Of a DNA stretch of 64,000 nt, positions 8,886 to 18,409 are shown piece by piece. Below the pieces are notes generated by a model that searched no databases, was not told the DNA's origin, and saw nothing but the letters and a program-made list of their open reading frames with translations. The stretch covers positions 744,001 to 808,000 of the forward strand of contig NZ_JAQLOI010000003.1 of NCBI RefSeq assembly GCF_028204155.1, in the 5' to 3' direction. This DNA comes from Vibrio algarum. Lineage in GTDB: Bacteria; Pseudomonadota; Gammaproteobacteria; Enterobacterales; Vibrionaceae. The stretch's first letter is position 1; the number at the start of each line of letters is the position of its first letter. The position numbers and the translations under genes were made by a program.

Positions 8886-9620
8886 CTACACCGGATAAAC
8901 TGGTAAGTCGACTGGTAAGCCTGCCTTATTGGTATAAATACGCGAAAAAGAGGTGAGATTTGCCACTTTTACTGACGCAAATCGTCCCCACTTACTGGCG
9001 TCGGCTAACAACCAGTTTTGTCTTGAATTAACCAGAATCGCCTTAGTAATCTCCGCTTCTTGGGGCTCATGTTCCATCGCAGACAAATTAGGCGTGACAG
9101 ACCCACAACCAACGATGCCTATATCGGCTTCAAAATCACCAAAAAATTTTAAAACACTATGCCCGACCACATCTTGATGATCACAACGTATTAAGCCACC
9201 ACACAGATAAACTTCTACATTTGGGTTATTTTCAAAAATTCTGGCTACCTGCAGATTATTAGTGATCACCCTAAGCGCTTTAATACCCGTCAAAAATTCG
9301 GCTACATAGGTCACTGAACTACCAATACCCATTATAACCGTGGCCCCTTCAGGGATCTGTTTTGCTACTTCTTGACCAATCGCTATTTTTACATCAGATT
9401 CAACTTCACGTCTAAACTGGTAGGTCGTGTTGGTCAAGTTTGCGGGCAAACTTATTCCACCATGTACTCTGCGAGCCAAGCCTTGCTCACACAATAAATT
9501 AACATCACGGCGTATTGTTTGCGTCGTCACCGAAAACATGACCGACAACTCATCAATCTGGACATCGCTATGCTGTTTCAAGTATCCAAGTATTTCTTGT
9601 TGTCGAAGAGTCAGCTCCAT
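8886..9620 (-). CDS. DeoR/GlpR-family transcription regulator
   Basis: A 244-residue regulator. The N-terminal DeoR helix-turn-helix includes TTQTIRRDVNLLCEQGLARRVHGG, split here for brevity as TTQTIRRDVN and ARRVHGG, and the C-terminal domain resembles sugar-phosphate isomerases that bind phosphorylated effectors (VIMGIGSSVTYVAEFL). It lies 15 bases downstream of ugpQ on the same strand and is probably co-transcribed. The divergent TRAP transporter and a HAD phosphatase complete the locus, so the effector may be a phosphorylated polyol such as glycerol-3-phosphate; this is inference. The duplicated palindrome TTCATATGAA at 10472-10513 is its likely operator. Confidence 0.88.
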   Translation of the reverse strand: MELTLRQQEILGYLKQHSDVQIDELSVMFSVTTQTIRRDVNLLCEQGLARRVHGGISLPANLTNTTYQFRREVESDVKIAIGQEVAKQIPEGATVIMGIGSSVTYVAEFLTGIKALRVITNNLQVARIFENNPNVEVYLCGGLIRCDHQDVVGHSVLKFFGDFEADIGIVGCGSVTPNLSAMEHEPQEAEITKAILVNSRQNWLLADASKWGRFASVKVANLTSFSRIYTNKAGLPVDLPVYPV

Positions 9621-9635
9621 GACGATTCAATCCTA

Positions 9636-10340
9636 TTAAAATAATTCAGGGTTATCGGTGATAACATTATCTACTTTCATTTGAATAAAGTCGTTCAACT
9701 TGTCTGGATCATTGAGTGTCCATATATTAAGAGTATAACCCTTATCCGTTATCGACTTCGCCATGTCACTGGTTAACATTTCTTGATTCACATGAACACT
9801 AAATAAACTTAAATGCTCTATTTCATTAAGATACTCAGTGGACTTTTCTTCAGTAATATAACCGCGCCTAATATCAGGTAATAGTGTTTTGCATTGTTCA
9901 ACCGCATGTTTAGAAAAGCTAGAGAGCAACAGTCGCTCGTTTGGAAAGTCGATAGATTTTAAAACGTCTGATATTTTTTTAACTAGAGGAACAACTTGAA
10001 CATCATGATGTATCTTTATTTCTAGATTCATAAATAAGTCTTTATCAAGGCAGGTTTGCAGCGCTTCTTCAAGTGTTGGTATTTTTTCTCCCGCAAATGC
10101 ACCATCAAACCAACTACCAGCATCAAGTTGTTTCAATTCACTGAGCGTATGAGAAGCCAATTTCCCTGAACCGTTTGTACAACGCTCCAAAGTTTCATCA
10201 TGAAATATAACGGGAATACCGTCCGCGGTGAGCTGGGTATCAATCTCTATCCAATGAATACCAGAATCAGCCGCTTTGTTTAATCCTGCAAGCGTATTCT
10301 CTGGTGCTAAAGCCGCTGCACCACGGTGACCTACAATCAT
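9636..10340 (-). CDS. ugpQ: Glycerophosphodiester phosphodiesterase
   Basis: Cleaves glycerophosphodiesters to sn-glycerol-3-phosphate and an alcohol. GDPD family hallmarks are clear: HRGAAALAPENTL at the N-terminus, IEIDTQLTADGIPVIFHD with the metal-binding acids and His, and a C-terminal NIWTLNDP. At 234 residues with no signal peptide it matches cytoplasmic UgpQ rather than periplasmic GlpQ. I chose the ATG at 10340 because GAGAGGA lies just upstream; an ATG seven codons earlier lacks one. First gene of a ugpQ-deoR unit, divergent from the TRAP transporter genes. Confidence 0.92.
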   Translation of the reverse strand: MIVGHRGAAALAPENTLAGLNKAADSGIHWIEIDTQLTADGIPVIFHDETLERCTNGSGKLASHTLSELKQLDAGSWFDGAFAGEKIPTLEEALQTCLDKDLFMNLEIKIHHDVQVVPLVKKISDVLKSIDFPNERLLLSSFSKHAVEQCKTLLPDIRRGYITEEKSTEYLNEIEHLSLFSVHVNQEMLTSDMAKSITDKGYTLNIWTLNDPDKLNDFIQMKVDNVITDNPELF

Positions 10341-10471
10341 GTTTCCTCTCTGTACATTCATTTGAAATCATTTATTCATTAATAGCCAATGTTACTAACC
10401 CGCACTATAAATTCAAGCGCAAGACAATAATAAACAAGTTATGACAGCGTTCTGATAACAAGATCACAACA

Positions 10472-10518
10472 TTCATATGAAGGTGTAATTGTTCGTATTA
10501 ATATTCATATGAATATTA
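10472..10518. promoter_or_regulatory. Two copies of palindrome TTCATATGAA, candidate DeoR operators
   Basis: In the 286-base divergent region TTCATATGAA occurs at 10472-10481 and again at 10504-10513. The second copy extends to a perfect 20-base palindrome at 10499-10518 (TAATATTCATATGAATATTA). The centres are 32 bases apart, about three helical turns, which suits cooperative binding on one DNA face. The nearby DeoR-family regulator is the obvious candidate, but nothing proves it. Confidence 0.6.
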
Positions 10519-10626
10519 TATGGTACGTAATCTAATAATTAGAAAACAACAAACGTGAACAAGCGCTCATAAACGAGCATGGTAAAGACAGGAACATTTT
10601 ACCTAACTACATAGAGGGTTAAGAGA

Positions 10627-11646
10627 ATGAAAAAGCTACTACTGGGAACTGTATTGACGGCTGCAACGCTGTTTGGATATGGCGTCACTGGAAGTGAAAC
10701 TGCAATGGCAGCATCGCAAAAACCAGTAAACATCAATATGAGTTTAGTATTCACCCAAAATGAACTATTAACCAAAGAGCTGATTAAAGTAAGCGACAAC
10801 ATTCGTACGCGTACAGATGGTGGCGTGAACATTAAAGTATTCCCGGGTGGTCAATTACCTGTCTATAAAGATAACCTAGAACAAGTAGTAAACGGTGCTG
10901 ACTGGATTGCAGTTGAAGACTTAAGCTACCTTGGCGACTTTGTACCAGACTTTGCAGCACTAGCTGGCCCAGGCCTTTACAACTCTTATGACGAATACCT
11001 TGCAATGATGAAAACTGATTTTGTAGCCGATTTAACAGCACAGGCTGAGAAGAAAGGCATCAAAATTCTAACCGCAGATTATATGTTCGGCTTTCGCCAT
11101 ATGATAACAAACAAAGAAATTAAGAATTCTGCTGATATGAAAGGCATGCGCATTCGCGTACCTGGTAGCCAACTATTCATTAGTACTCTAAGTGCAATGG
11201 GGGCTGCTCCTGCTTCTCTACCTTTCCCTGAAACTTATGCAGGTGTTCAACAAGGCGTAGTTGACGGTCTTGAAGGGTCTATCTTAACGATGTACTCAAC
11301 TAAGATGTATGAAGTAGCAAAAAACATGTCATTTACTAAGCACTTCTTAGGCACTGTAGGTTTATATATCTCGCCAAAAGTTTGGGACAAGTTAAGCGCA
11401 GAACAACAAACTATCGTTATGGAAGAATTAGAAGCGGGTGCCGTTTCAAATACAAATGAATTAGTGAAGCTAGATGCTGAATATATGCAAAAGCTTAAAG
11501 ATTTAGGTGTGACTTTCAACGAAGTTGATAACGCTGAATTCGGTAAACTTACTGCTGATGTCTACAACCAATTCCCATCATGGAGCAAAGGTATTCACGC
11601 AACTATTAACGGCGAACTGGACAAAATCCGCGCTGCTAGCAAATAG
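10627..11646 (+). CDS. TRAP transporter substrate-binding protein (DctP type)
   Basis: Periplasmic receptor of a tripartite ATP-independent transporter. A signal peptide (residues about 1-29, ending TAMAA) is followed by a DctP fold with the conserved region MRIRVPGSQ, whose Arg normally pairs with an acidic group of the ligand. The ligand is not evident from sequence; the flanking ugpQ, DeoR-family and HAD phosphatase genes suggest a phosphorylated or glycerol-derived compound. A stem-loop at 11661 separates it from the membrane subunits, as expected where the receptor is made in excess. Confidence 0.92.
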   Translation: MKKLLLGTVLTAATLFGYGVTGSETAMAASQKPVNINMSLVFTQNELLTKELIKVSDNIRTRTDGGVNIKVFPGGQLPVYKDNLEQVVNGADWIAVEDLSYLGDFVPDFAALAGPGLYNSYDEYLAMMKTDFVADLTAQAEKKGIKILTADYMFGFRHMITNKEIKNSADMKGMRIRVPGSQLFISTLSAMGAAPASLPFPETYAGVQQGVVDGLEGSILTMYSTKMYEVAKNMSFTKHFLGTVGLYISPKVWDKLSAEQQTIVMEELEAGAVSNTNELVKLDAEYMQKLKDLGVTFNEVDNAEFGKLTADVYNQFPSWSKGIHATINGELDKIRAASK

Positions 11647-11660
11647 TTAAAAGACGACCT

Positions 11661-11695
11661 ACAACGCCTTATCTTGCCCTAATGTAAGGCGTTGT
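11661..11695 (+). other. Intercistronic stem-loop after the TRAP receptor gene
   Basis: ACAACGCCTTA pairs with TAAGGCGTTGT around a 13-base loop. No T run follows, so this is more likely an mRNA-stabilising or partial attenuation hairpin that favours expression of the receptor over the membrane subunits. Confidence 0.65.
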
Positions 11696-11729
11696 AACTA
11701 GCTCGTTTACGTAGATTCATGGAGTACAA

Positions 11730-12206
11730 ATGCGTTTTATCACTAACCTTGAAGAAATCTTAGCTTCAATTGCCATTTCTATTACAGTGTTAATGGTCAT
11801 CATTAACGTTTTCCTCCGTTATGGCTTCGGTTTTGTTGTGCCCTGGAGCGAAGAGCTATCTGTCATCTGCTTTATATGGGCCGTTTATTTCGGCATCAGC
11901 TCTTGTTACAAACACAAGTTACATATGGGTGTCGATGTCATCATGACCTTGCTACCTGACAGCGCTAAGCGACCTTTTCGTCTTGTAATAGCCTGTTTTT
12001 TATTAGTATTAAATGTGATTTTGGCTTACTTGAGTATTGATTACACAATGCTGTCGACCAAAGTTACCCCCGTTATAGGAATGTCTTACTTCACTATTAA
12101 CGGTGTACTCGTTGTCTGTTTTTCTCTTATGGCGATTCATACGCTGAAATTTATCAAAGATGATTTGAGAAATTCAGATGAAAACTCGTCGACACATACG
12201 CACTAG
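11730..12206 (+). CDS. TRAP transporter small permease (DctQ type)
   Basis: A 158-residue membrane protein with four predicted transmembrane segments and the family motif WSEELSVICFIWAVYFG. It pairs with the large permease encoded immediately downstream; the stop codon directly abuts the next start. Part of the receptor-small-large permease operon. Confidence 0.9.
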   Translation: MRFITNLEEILASIAISITVLMVIINVFLRYGFGFVVPWSEELSVICFIWAVYFGISSCYKHKLHMGVDVIMTLLPDSAKRPFRLVIACFLLVLNVILAYLSIDYTMLSTKVTPVIGMSYFTINGVLVVCFSLMAIHTLKFIKDDLRNSDENSSTHTH

Positions 12207-13499
12207 GTGGCTGAAGTGGAAGTTTATTTACCGATTATCCTCCTGTTTGTCTTATTTCTACTGAATGTACCCATTGCGTTTTCTTTGATCGCATCATCTA
12301 TGGTGTATTTTCTATTTCTAAACACGTCTATTCCCGTCAGTTTGGTCATGCAAAGATTTATCTCCTCTGCTTCTTCTTTTCCGTTGTTGGCGATACCATT
12401 TTTCATCATGGTTGGATCCATAATGAACTATGCTGGAATAAGTCGAAGTTTATTGGCCTTCGCTGATTCAATCATCGGGCACAAAGTAGGTGGGCTAGCC
12501 CATGTGAACGTACTATTAAGTACGTTAATGGGTGGTATTTCAGGTTCGGCAAACGCCGATGCCGCTATGCAATCAAAAATATTAGCACCAGAAATGACCA
12601 AGCGTGGTTACGACCTGCCCTTTACGGCAGCCGTAACAGCCGCTTCTTCAAGCATTAGTCCCGTTATTCCCCCTGGAATTAACCTTATTATTTTCGCATT
12701 GCTTGCTAACGTTTCTGTGCATTCGATGTTTATCGCTGGTTATGTACCTGCATTTTTAATGGCTTCATCATTGATCTTTACTATTGCTATCATTTCTAAA
12801 AAACGTGGCTATAAGCCCTCACGATCGGAACCAGCAAAAGCAAAAGAACGTTTTCACTATTTTTCCAAGGCAATCCCGGCACTGCTAATACCATTTGGCA
12901 TTATTCTCGGCATGCGATTTGGCTTGTTTACGCCAACAGAAGCCGGTGCTATCGCCGTGTTGTTGTGCGCCATCATTGGTGGTCTTATCTACCGAGAATT
13001 AAAAATAGTTCATATACCCCTGATACTAAAAGAGACCATTCAAGGTACTAGTAGTGTCATGTTTATTATTATCGGTGCGATGGTGTTTGGATATTATATG
13101 ACGCTAGAACAGATCCCACAGAATGTGGCGTCAGCGTTGATTCAGCTAACCGACAACAAACTTATGCTATTGCTCTTAATCAACGTCCTTCTGCTCGTTG
13201 TAGGTATGTTTATTGAGGGCGGTGCAGCAATGATCATCTTAACGCCTCTGCTACTTCCTGCCGTTCTCAACCTCGGTGTGAATCCGGTTCATTTTGGTGT
13301 CATCGTAATAGTCAATATTATGATTGGTGGCGTGACGCCACCGTTTGGCTCGATGATGTTTACCGTGTGTTCAATTCTTAAAGTAAGAATGGTGGATTTT
13401 GTCCGTGAGGTAACACCATTATTGATCGCATTGTTAACCGTGCTAATGATCCTGACTTATTCAGAAAGCTTGGTCATGTTCTTGCCAAATTTACTGTAA
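12207..13499 (+). CDS. TRAP transporter large permease (DctM type)
   Basis: A 430-residue polytopic protein that carries out sodium-driven symport. Typical DctM sequences include GGISGSANADAAMQ, the proline-rich SPVIPPGIN and VNIMIGGVTPPFG. The reading starts with GTG right after the dctQ stop; a second GTG at 12216, better spaced from AGGTGG, is equally possible. Co-transcribed with the preceding TRAP genes and the HAD phosphatase that follows 18 bases later. Confidence 0.9.
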   Translation: MAEVEVYLPIILLFVLFLLNVPIAFSLIASSMVYFLFLNTSIPVSLVMQRFISSASSFPLLAIPFFIMVGSIMNYAGISRSLLAFADSIIGHKVGGLAHVNVLLSTLMGGISGSANADAAMQSKILAPEMTKRGYDLPFTAAVTAASSSISPVIPPGINLIIFALLANVSVHSMFIAGYVPAFLMASSLIFTIAIISKKRGYKPSRSEPAKAKERFHYFSKAIPALLIPFGIILGMRFGLFTPTEAGAIAVLLCAIIGGLIYRELKIVHIPLILKETIQGTSSVMFIIIGAMVFGYYMTLEQIPQNVASALIQLTDNKLMLLLLINVLLLVVGMFIEGGAAMIILTPLLLPAVLNLGVNPVHFGVIVIVNIMIGGVTPPFGSMMFTVCSILKVRMVDFVREVTPLLIALLTVLMILTYSESLVMFLPNLL

Positions 13500-13517
13500 T
13501 TTAATAAGGAATCGAAT

Positions 13518-14311
13518 ATGAAATCGGTACCGAGTCAATTAACGAGAGAGTGGGAAGCCATAGACTGGGTCTTAACGGACGTAGATGACACCCTAACTTG
13601 GCAAGGTAAACTTCCTCCGGAAACCTTAATAGCCCTTAAAGATTTGCAGAATGCGGGCATTAAAGTGGTTGCCGTTACAGGTGCTTGTGCCGGTTGGTGT
13701 GATCATATCGCTCAGCTATGGCCTGTTGATGCTGTGCTAGGCGAAAATGGCGCGTTTATACTCGAAAAAAAGACAGTTATCTCACCATTAGAGCTGACGT
13801 AGCGTTAGAAGAATTAAAACAACGACAGCATAAACTGAAACGACAAGTACTCACTATTTTAGAAGATTACCCAGAGCTAGGTTTAACCCTTGATCAATCC
13901 TATCGTTTGTGTGAAGTCTCTATTGATATAGGGCAAAACTGCCCTCAAGTTAGCAGCTCAATTATAGAAGATATTGTTAGTAAGATAAACGCACTGGGCG
14001 CTCATGCAACGGCAAGTTCCATTCATATAAATGCTTGGTATGGCGAACATTCCAAAAAGATAACATCGCTTAACTTTCTCAAAGAGAAGGGATTAACCGA
14101 CGAGGAAATACTCTCACGTTGTTGCTATGTTGGTGACTCTCTAAATGATCAACACATGTTTGCCACCCTACCTAATAGCATAGGCGTGGCGAACCTTTCC
14201 CATTACTGGGACAAGCTGATATCCCACCCTCCTATCATGATGACAGAACCAGGAGGCTATGGTTTCGCTGAATTTTCACAACAACTGTTACAGATAAAAA
14301 AGAGTAATTAA
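13518..14311 (+). pseudogene. HAD-IIB family phosphatase, frameshifted
   Basis: Predicted cytoplasmic phosphatase of the Cof/HAD-IIB type. Motif I (DVDDTLT) and motif II (VTGACAG) are in the first frame (13518-13802); the second frame carries the cap, the Lys motif and motif IV (GDSLND). The frames meet at a run of seven A (13765-13771): with eight A the protein reads through as EKKDSYLTIRADVALEE and continues to 14311. A strong ribosome site (AAGGA) precedes the ATG. As the last gene of the TRAP operon it may dephosphorylate the imported compound or its product. Most likely intact in the organism, with a base lost in the assembly. Confidence 0.82.
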
Positions 14312-14371
14312 CAACACTCAGACCAACCACTCCAAAAACATAAATACAACTCTAATGGGGGCGTCTAACGC

Positions 14372-15643
14372 GTGAAACTCGATCTTGAAGTACTCGATAC
14401 TTCTATGCAAGTAAGAACAACTGTCAGCAAAAATAAAACTTCCTCACTCGAAATGTACATGTTTTTACCCAACGACATGGGAATTCGGGAACGAGATATT
14501 TGCGCCAGTGTTTTATTGGATCTAAAAGCGTCTCGCTACCACTATTCGATATCAAAAGCCAAGTTTCCACTTCTCAAGCAGAAAAAGCTCAATTCCGACA
14601 GCACAATAGACTTTCCAATTTTTCTAAAAACGTTCAAATTAAAACTGTCTAGACTGGTTCAAGATACCGATAAAAACAAAGCTGATTTACGCGAATTTCT
14701 AGAAGTTGCAAGCTCATTACTTAATGATCTGCGCAATACACCAACCACTGACGACAACATCAAAGATTTCAAAAGCGCAGATGAGCTCTGCTCCTATTAC
14801 GCAGAGCAAATAACCCTCGCTTTCTGCCATTCTGGCAAAAAAGAGAATAAAAACACCGCTATTTACGATGAACTGATTAAGTTTGCTTGTTCAGAGCGAG
14901 AATATCGAAGAGCAAACTACGGTTTAAAATCGAAAGAAGCTCAATATATCCGAAGAAAAGAAGACTATTTTTGCAAATCGATAAATATTACCCAACAAAA
15001 TAGTACGCTCGGTGTATTACGAGAACAGGCCGCATTCAGTCTCAGTGCTTTTTTATCCATGCTCTTAACAACGTTAGTCGTCTTTTACGTGCAATTGGGC
15101 TATGGCACTGTCTCATTTGCTCTGCTAATGGCACTCTGTTTTAGCTATATATTTAAAGACAGATTTAAAGAGCTTTTTCGCATTTATATTGCAAAGAAAC
15201 TGAGTAAGGGAAAATTTAGTTATAGGACAGTCTTGTACGATAGCGACAACAAAGTCGTGGGACAATGCTTCGACCTAGCAGAGTTTATCATCCCCGATGA
15301 TGAGATCATATCGGTGCGCGGTAAAGGCAAATACACAAAAAAAGACGCGGATGAAATTGTTATTTTCTATAAAAAGAAATACGAAATAAATGACAAATTC
15401 ATGAATGGTTTCACTCAATTACGAGACACCATGGATATAAACCTGCATACATTGTTAGAGCTATTACCCGATACAACATTAAGACATACCTCTTATGAAA
15501 ATGGGAAATTAGTCAAAAACAAATTCTCTATGTTGCACGATATCAATCTCATTTTTCGTCTTAATGACAACAAAATAGAGCGATATCGCGTCAAAGTATC
15601 TCATTCTAATATCGCAAAATTAGAACCTGTGAATTGGTCTTAA
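14372..15643 (+). CDS. Membrane protein of unknown function
   Basis: I do not recognise this 423-residue protein. It starts with GTG preceded by GGGGG. The N-terminal half is charged and largely helical. Two adjacent hydrophobic segments at about residues 220-262 form a hairpin in the membrane, followed by a basic stretch and a C-terminal domain of mixed strands ending in VKVSHSNIAKLEPVNWS. Both soluble halves would then lie on the same side, most likely the cytoplasm. It stands alone between the HAD gene and the sulfatase, same strand, 60 bases after the HAD stop. Confidence 0.75.
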   Translation: MKLDLEVLDTSMQVRTTVSKNKTSSLEMYMFLPNDMGIRERDICASVLLDLKASRYHYSISKAKFPLLKQKKLNSDSTIDFPIFLKTFKLKLSRLVQDTDKNKADLREFLEVASSLLNDLRNTPTTDDNIKDFKSADELCSYYAEQITLAFCHSGKKENKNTAIYDELIKFACSEREYRRANYGLKSKEAQYIRRKEDYFCKSINITQQNSTLGVLREQAAFSLSAFLSMLLTTLVVFYVQLGYGTVSFALLMALCFSYIFKDRFKELFRIYIAKKLSKGKFSYRTVLYDSDNKVVGQCFDLAEFIIPDDEIISVRGKGKYTKKDADEIVIFYKKKYEINDKFMNGFTQLRDTMDINLHTLLELLPDTTLRHTSYENGKLVKNKFSMLHDINLIFRLNDNKIERYRVKVSHSNIAKLEPVNWS

Positions 15644-15926
15644 TCGAATTTAATTAAGTAATTTACAATGTAAACCTACCTATAAACAAACCCGTTTATT
15701 TCCCCTCCCTGCATAGTCACGTAAATGAGAATTTATTAAATCCTGCGGAATTTGCATACCAATCAGCACAATTGTTGCTAGTATGTTAACTGGATAACAA
15801 AACCCTCTAATTTATTATTTCTATATAAAGACAAATAACCTAAGTTAAATATAAGCACTTTCTCTACAATACAAGGCTGTTAACTTAGATACCACAGGAC
15901 TCACAACACTACAGAAGGACCTAGGC

Positions 15927-17879
15927 ATGATAAGAAGTGTCATTTCACTGATTGCATTAGCGGTTTCCGCTAATGCGATGGCGATTGATTCCAAGCCCGC
16001 TACTCAATCGACGATAGAAGCAAATAACAACGTTCTCAAATCTCTCCCTTTTAGTGATACAAAAGATTTTGAAGACGCTCAACGGGGATTAATAACAACC
16101 GAAGACACCGTCACCATTAAGAACGAAAACGGAGATGTCGTCTGGGACTTAGAATCTTATAAAAAATATATTTCGCTTGATAAGAAATCTCCTGCAAGTG
16201 TGAACCCTAGCCTTTGGCGTAATGCACAGCTAAATATGATCAATGGATTATTCAAGGTCACTGATGGTATCTATCAGGTTCGCGGTTACGATTTATCAAA
16301 CGTTACCTTTGTTGAAGGCAAAACAGGCTGGATTGTTTTTGACCCACTCATTTCTCAAGAAGTCGCGAAAGCAGCACTAGAATTTGTCAATAAAGAGCTC
16401 GGTGAACGTCCGGTTAAAGCGGTCATCTACAGCCATAGTCATTTGGACCATTTTGGTGGTGTACGTGGACTCGTCGATGAAAAAGACGTGATTGCTGGCA
16501 AAGTTGAGATTATCGCCTCTCATGGATTTACAGAACACGCAGTATCTGAAAACGTCATAGCAGGTAACGCAATGGGTCGTCGTGCTATCTATATGTATGG
16601 TGCGTTACTTCCTCGCAATGAATTTGGTGGTGTGAATGGTGGACTAGGTCAAACAACGTCTACCGGTGTCGCTACACTCATTGGCCCGACTGACATCATC
16701 GAAAAAACAGGTGATGAGCGCATGGTTGATGGCGTGAAAATGGTATTCCAATATACTCCAGGAACCGAAGCGCCTACAGAAATGAACACATGGTTTCCTG
16801 AGAAAAAAGCACTTTGGATGGCGGAAAATACCACCAATACCATGCATAACATATTAACCCTTCGCGGTGCGCAAGTAAGGGATGCATTGAAGTGGTCTAG
16901 CTATTTAAATGAAACCATTGAATTATGGGGCAACGAAGTAGAGGTTAAGTTCCAAAGCCACCACTGGCCGCTTTGGGGACAAGAAGATATCATCAGCTAC
17001 TTTAAGAAACAGCGCGATATCTATAAATACACCCATGACCAATCCGTTCGGTTAATGAACCAAGGCTACACTGGAGAGGAAATATCTGAGATCATCAAAT
17101 TGCCCAAAGAGTTAGAAAACAACTGGGCGACACGAGGTTATTACGGCACATTGCGTCACAACAGCCGCGCGGTTTATCAACGTTACATGGGTTGGTATAC
17201 CGGAAACCCTTCCGACCTAAATAATTTGCCACCTACAAATGCCGCCATTAAATACGTCGAATATATGGGAGGTGAAAGTGCAGTTTTAGAAAAAGCCAGA
17301 GCGGATTTTGCTAAAGGTGAGTATCGCTGGGTAGCCGAAGTTCTTAAGCATGTCGTATTTGCTAACCCTAATACCAAAGGAAAAGAGCTACTGGCAGACA
17401 CCTATGAACAGTTGGGTTATCAAGCTGAATCTGGACCTTGGCGTTCCGTTTACTTACAAGGGGCTTATGAACTTCGCAACGGCACACCTACAACCGGTGG
17501 GCTAACAACGGCTTCTCCAGATATCATTAGAAATATGCCTCCTGAGATGCTATTTGATTACCTATCCGTTCGAATCCTTCCAGAAAAAGCGGAAGGGATG
17601 AACTTCTCAATAAACATCGATTTTACTGATCTAGACGAGCAATACACCCTAACGATTGAGAACTCAGTGTTGAACTACACCAAAGTTATCACAGAAACCC
17701 CAAGTGTTAGTTTGAAGTTATCTAAAGCCGTTCTAGATGATGTGCAAATTGGTAGCACAACGCTTGAAAAAGCCATCGCTAATGGGGATATTGTTATCGA
17801 TGGGGATGCTAGTAAATTTAAAGACTTCATTGGCATGCTGGACCAGTTCAAGTTTTGGTTCAATATAGTCACACCGTAA
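15927..17879 (+). CDS. Alkyl/aryl sulfatase (SdsA1/BDS1-type metallo-beta-lactamase fold)
   Basis: Hydrolyses primary alkyl sulfates such as SDS, releasing sulfate and alcohol. A signal peptide (MIRSVISLIALAVSANAMA) directs it to the periplasm. The dizinc motif SHSHLDHFGGV lies near residues 169-179, followed by the family-typical EAPTEMNTWFPE and AENTTNTMHN regions, a dimerisation domain and a C-terminal SCP2-like domain (about 525-650). Length of 650 residues is usual for the family. A good ribosome site (AAGGA) precedes the ATG. A small secreted-protein gene follows ten bases downstream. Confidence 0.92.
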   Translation: MIRSVISLIALAVSANAMAIDSKPATQSTIEANNNVLKSLPFSDTKDFEDAQRGLITTEDTVTIKNENGDVVWDLESYKKYISLDKKSPASVNPSLWRNAQLNMINGLFKVTDGIYQVRGYDLSNVTFVEGKTGWIVFDPLISQEVAKAALEFVNKELGERPVKAVIYSHSHLDHFGGVRGLVDEKDVIAGKVEIIASHGFTEHAVSENVIAGNAMGRRAIYMYGALLPRNEFGGVNGGLGQTTSTGVATLIGPTDIIEKTGDERMVDGVKMVFQYTPGTEAPTEMNTWFPEKKALWMAENTTNTMHNILTLRGAQVRDALKWSSYLNETIELWGNEVEVKFQSHHWPLWGQEDIISYFKKQRDIYKYTHDQSVRLMNQGYTGEEISEIIKLPKELENNWATRGYYGTLRHNSRAVYQRYMGWYTGNPSDLNNLPPTNAAIKYVEYMGGESAVLEKARADFAKGEYRWVAEVLKHVVFANPNTKGKELLADTYEQLGYQAESGPWRSVYLQGAYELRNGTPTTGGLTTASPDIIRNMPPEMLFDYLSVRILPEKAEGMNFSINIDFTDLDEQYTLTIENSVLNYTKVITETPSVSLKLSKAVLDDVQIGSTTLEKAIANGDIVIDGDASKFKDFIGMLDQFKFWFNIVTP

Positions 17880-17889
17880 GGCAAAGAGT

Positions 17890-18347
17890 ATGAAAGTATT
17901 GGCTATATCGCTATTAGTGTTTTCTGTTTTAGGAGCAACCCTAGCTGGGCTTGCTCTTACGATGGTCAGTTTAATAACCCATTCACCGAAAGCTATCCTG
18001 GTTCTTTAGATGTGGTTATCGCGACACAAAAAGCGTTGGCAGATAACCAAATTACGAAGCCTAAACGAGTAGATGGAGCACAGGGTTTACAACGCGCTGC
18101 TTGGTGGCTAAAAATCTTTGTTAAGAAGAATAAAGAAGTGTTACCTGAAGAAGGATATATCTATTTGGCCGACAGCCACCTTTGGAGCAAATTCACCAAA
18201 GCAGGTAAAGTAGAAATACATTCGTTAGCGCCAAAAAACCAAGACCACGTACTGGTTATTTCAGAGTATGCATTGAGTAATCTAATTTCTGACAAGATCT
18301 CTTATGTTCAATCAGAGCAATTAGGTTTAATTGAGCTTAATTATTAG
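17890..18347 (+). pseudogene. Small secreted protein of unknown function, frameshifted
   Basis: The ATG at 17890 opens a signal peptide (MKVLAISLLVFSVLGATLA) that stops early at 18009, while the mature part (CSYDGQFNNPFTESYPGS onward to 18347) is in another frame. One added base in the GGG at 17947-17949 (or the CCC at 17939-17941) joins them into a protein of about 152 residues with a Cys just after a plausible cleavage site. I do not know the function. Immediately downstream of the sulfatase and closed by a terminator, so probably the last gene of that unit. Confidence 0.72.
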
Positions 18348-18364
18348 TCTGAAGTATTAGCTTT

Positions 18365-18398
18365 AAAAAGGGTCATTTATTGGTAAGTGACTCTTTTT
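18365..18398 (+). terminator. Rho-independent terminator after the sulfatase unit
   Basis: AAAAAGGGTCA pairs with TGACTCTTTTT (one G-T pair) and is followed by further T-rich sequence. It lies between convergent genes and may act in both directions. Confidence 0.82.
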
Positions 18399-18409
18399 CT
18401 TTTACTGCC

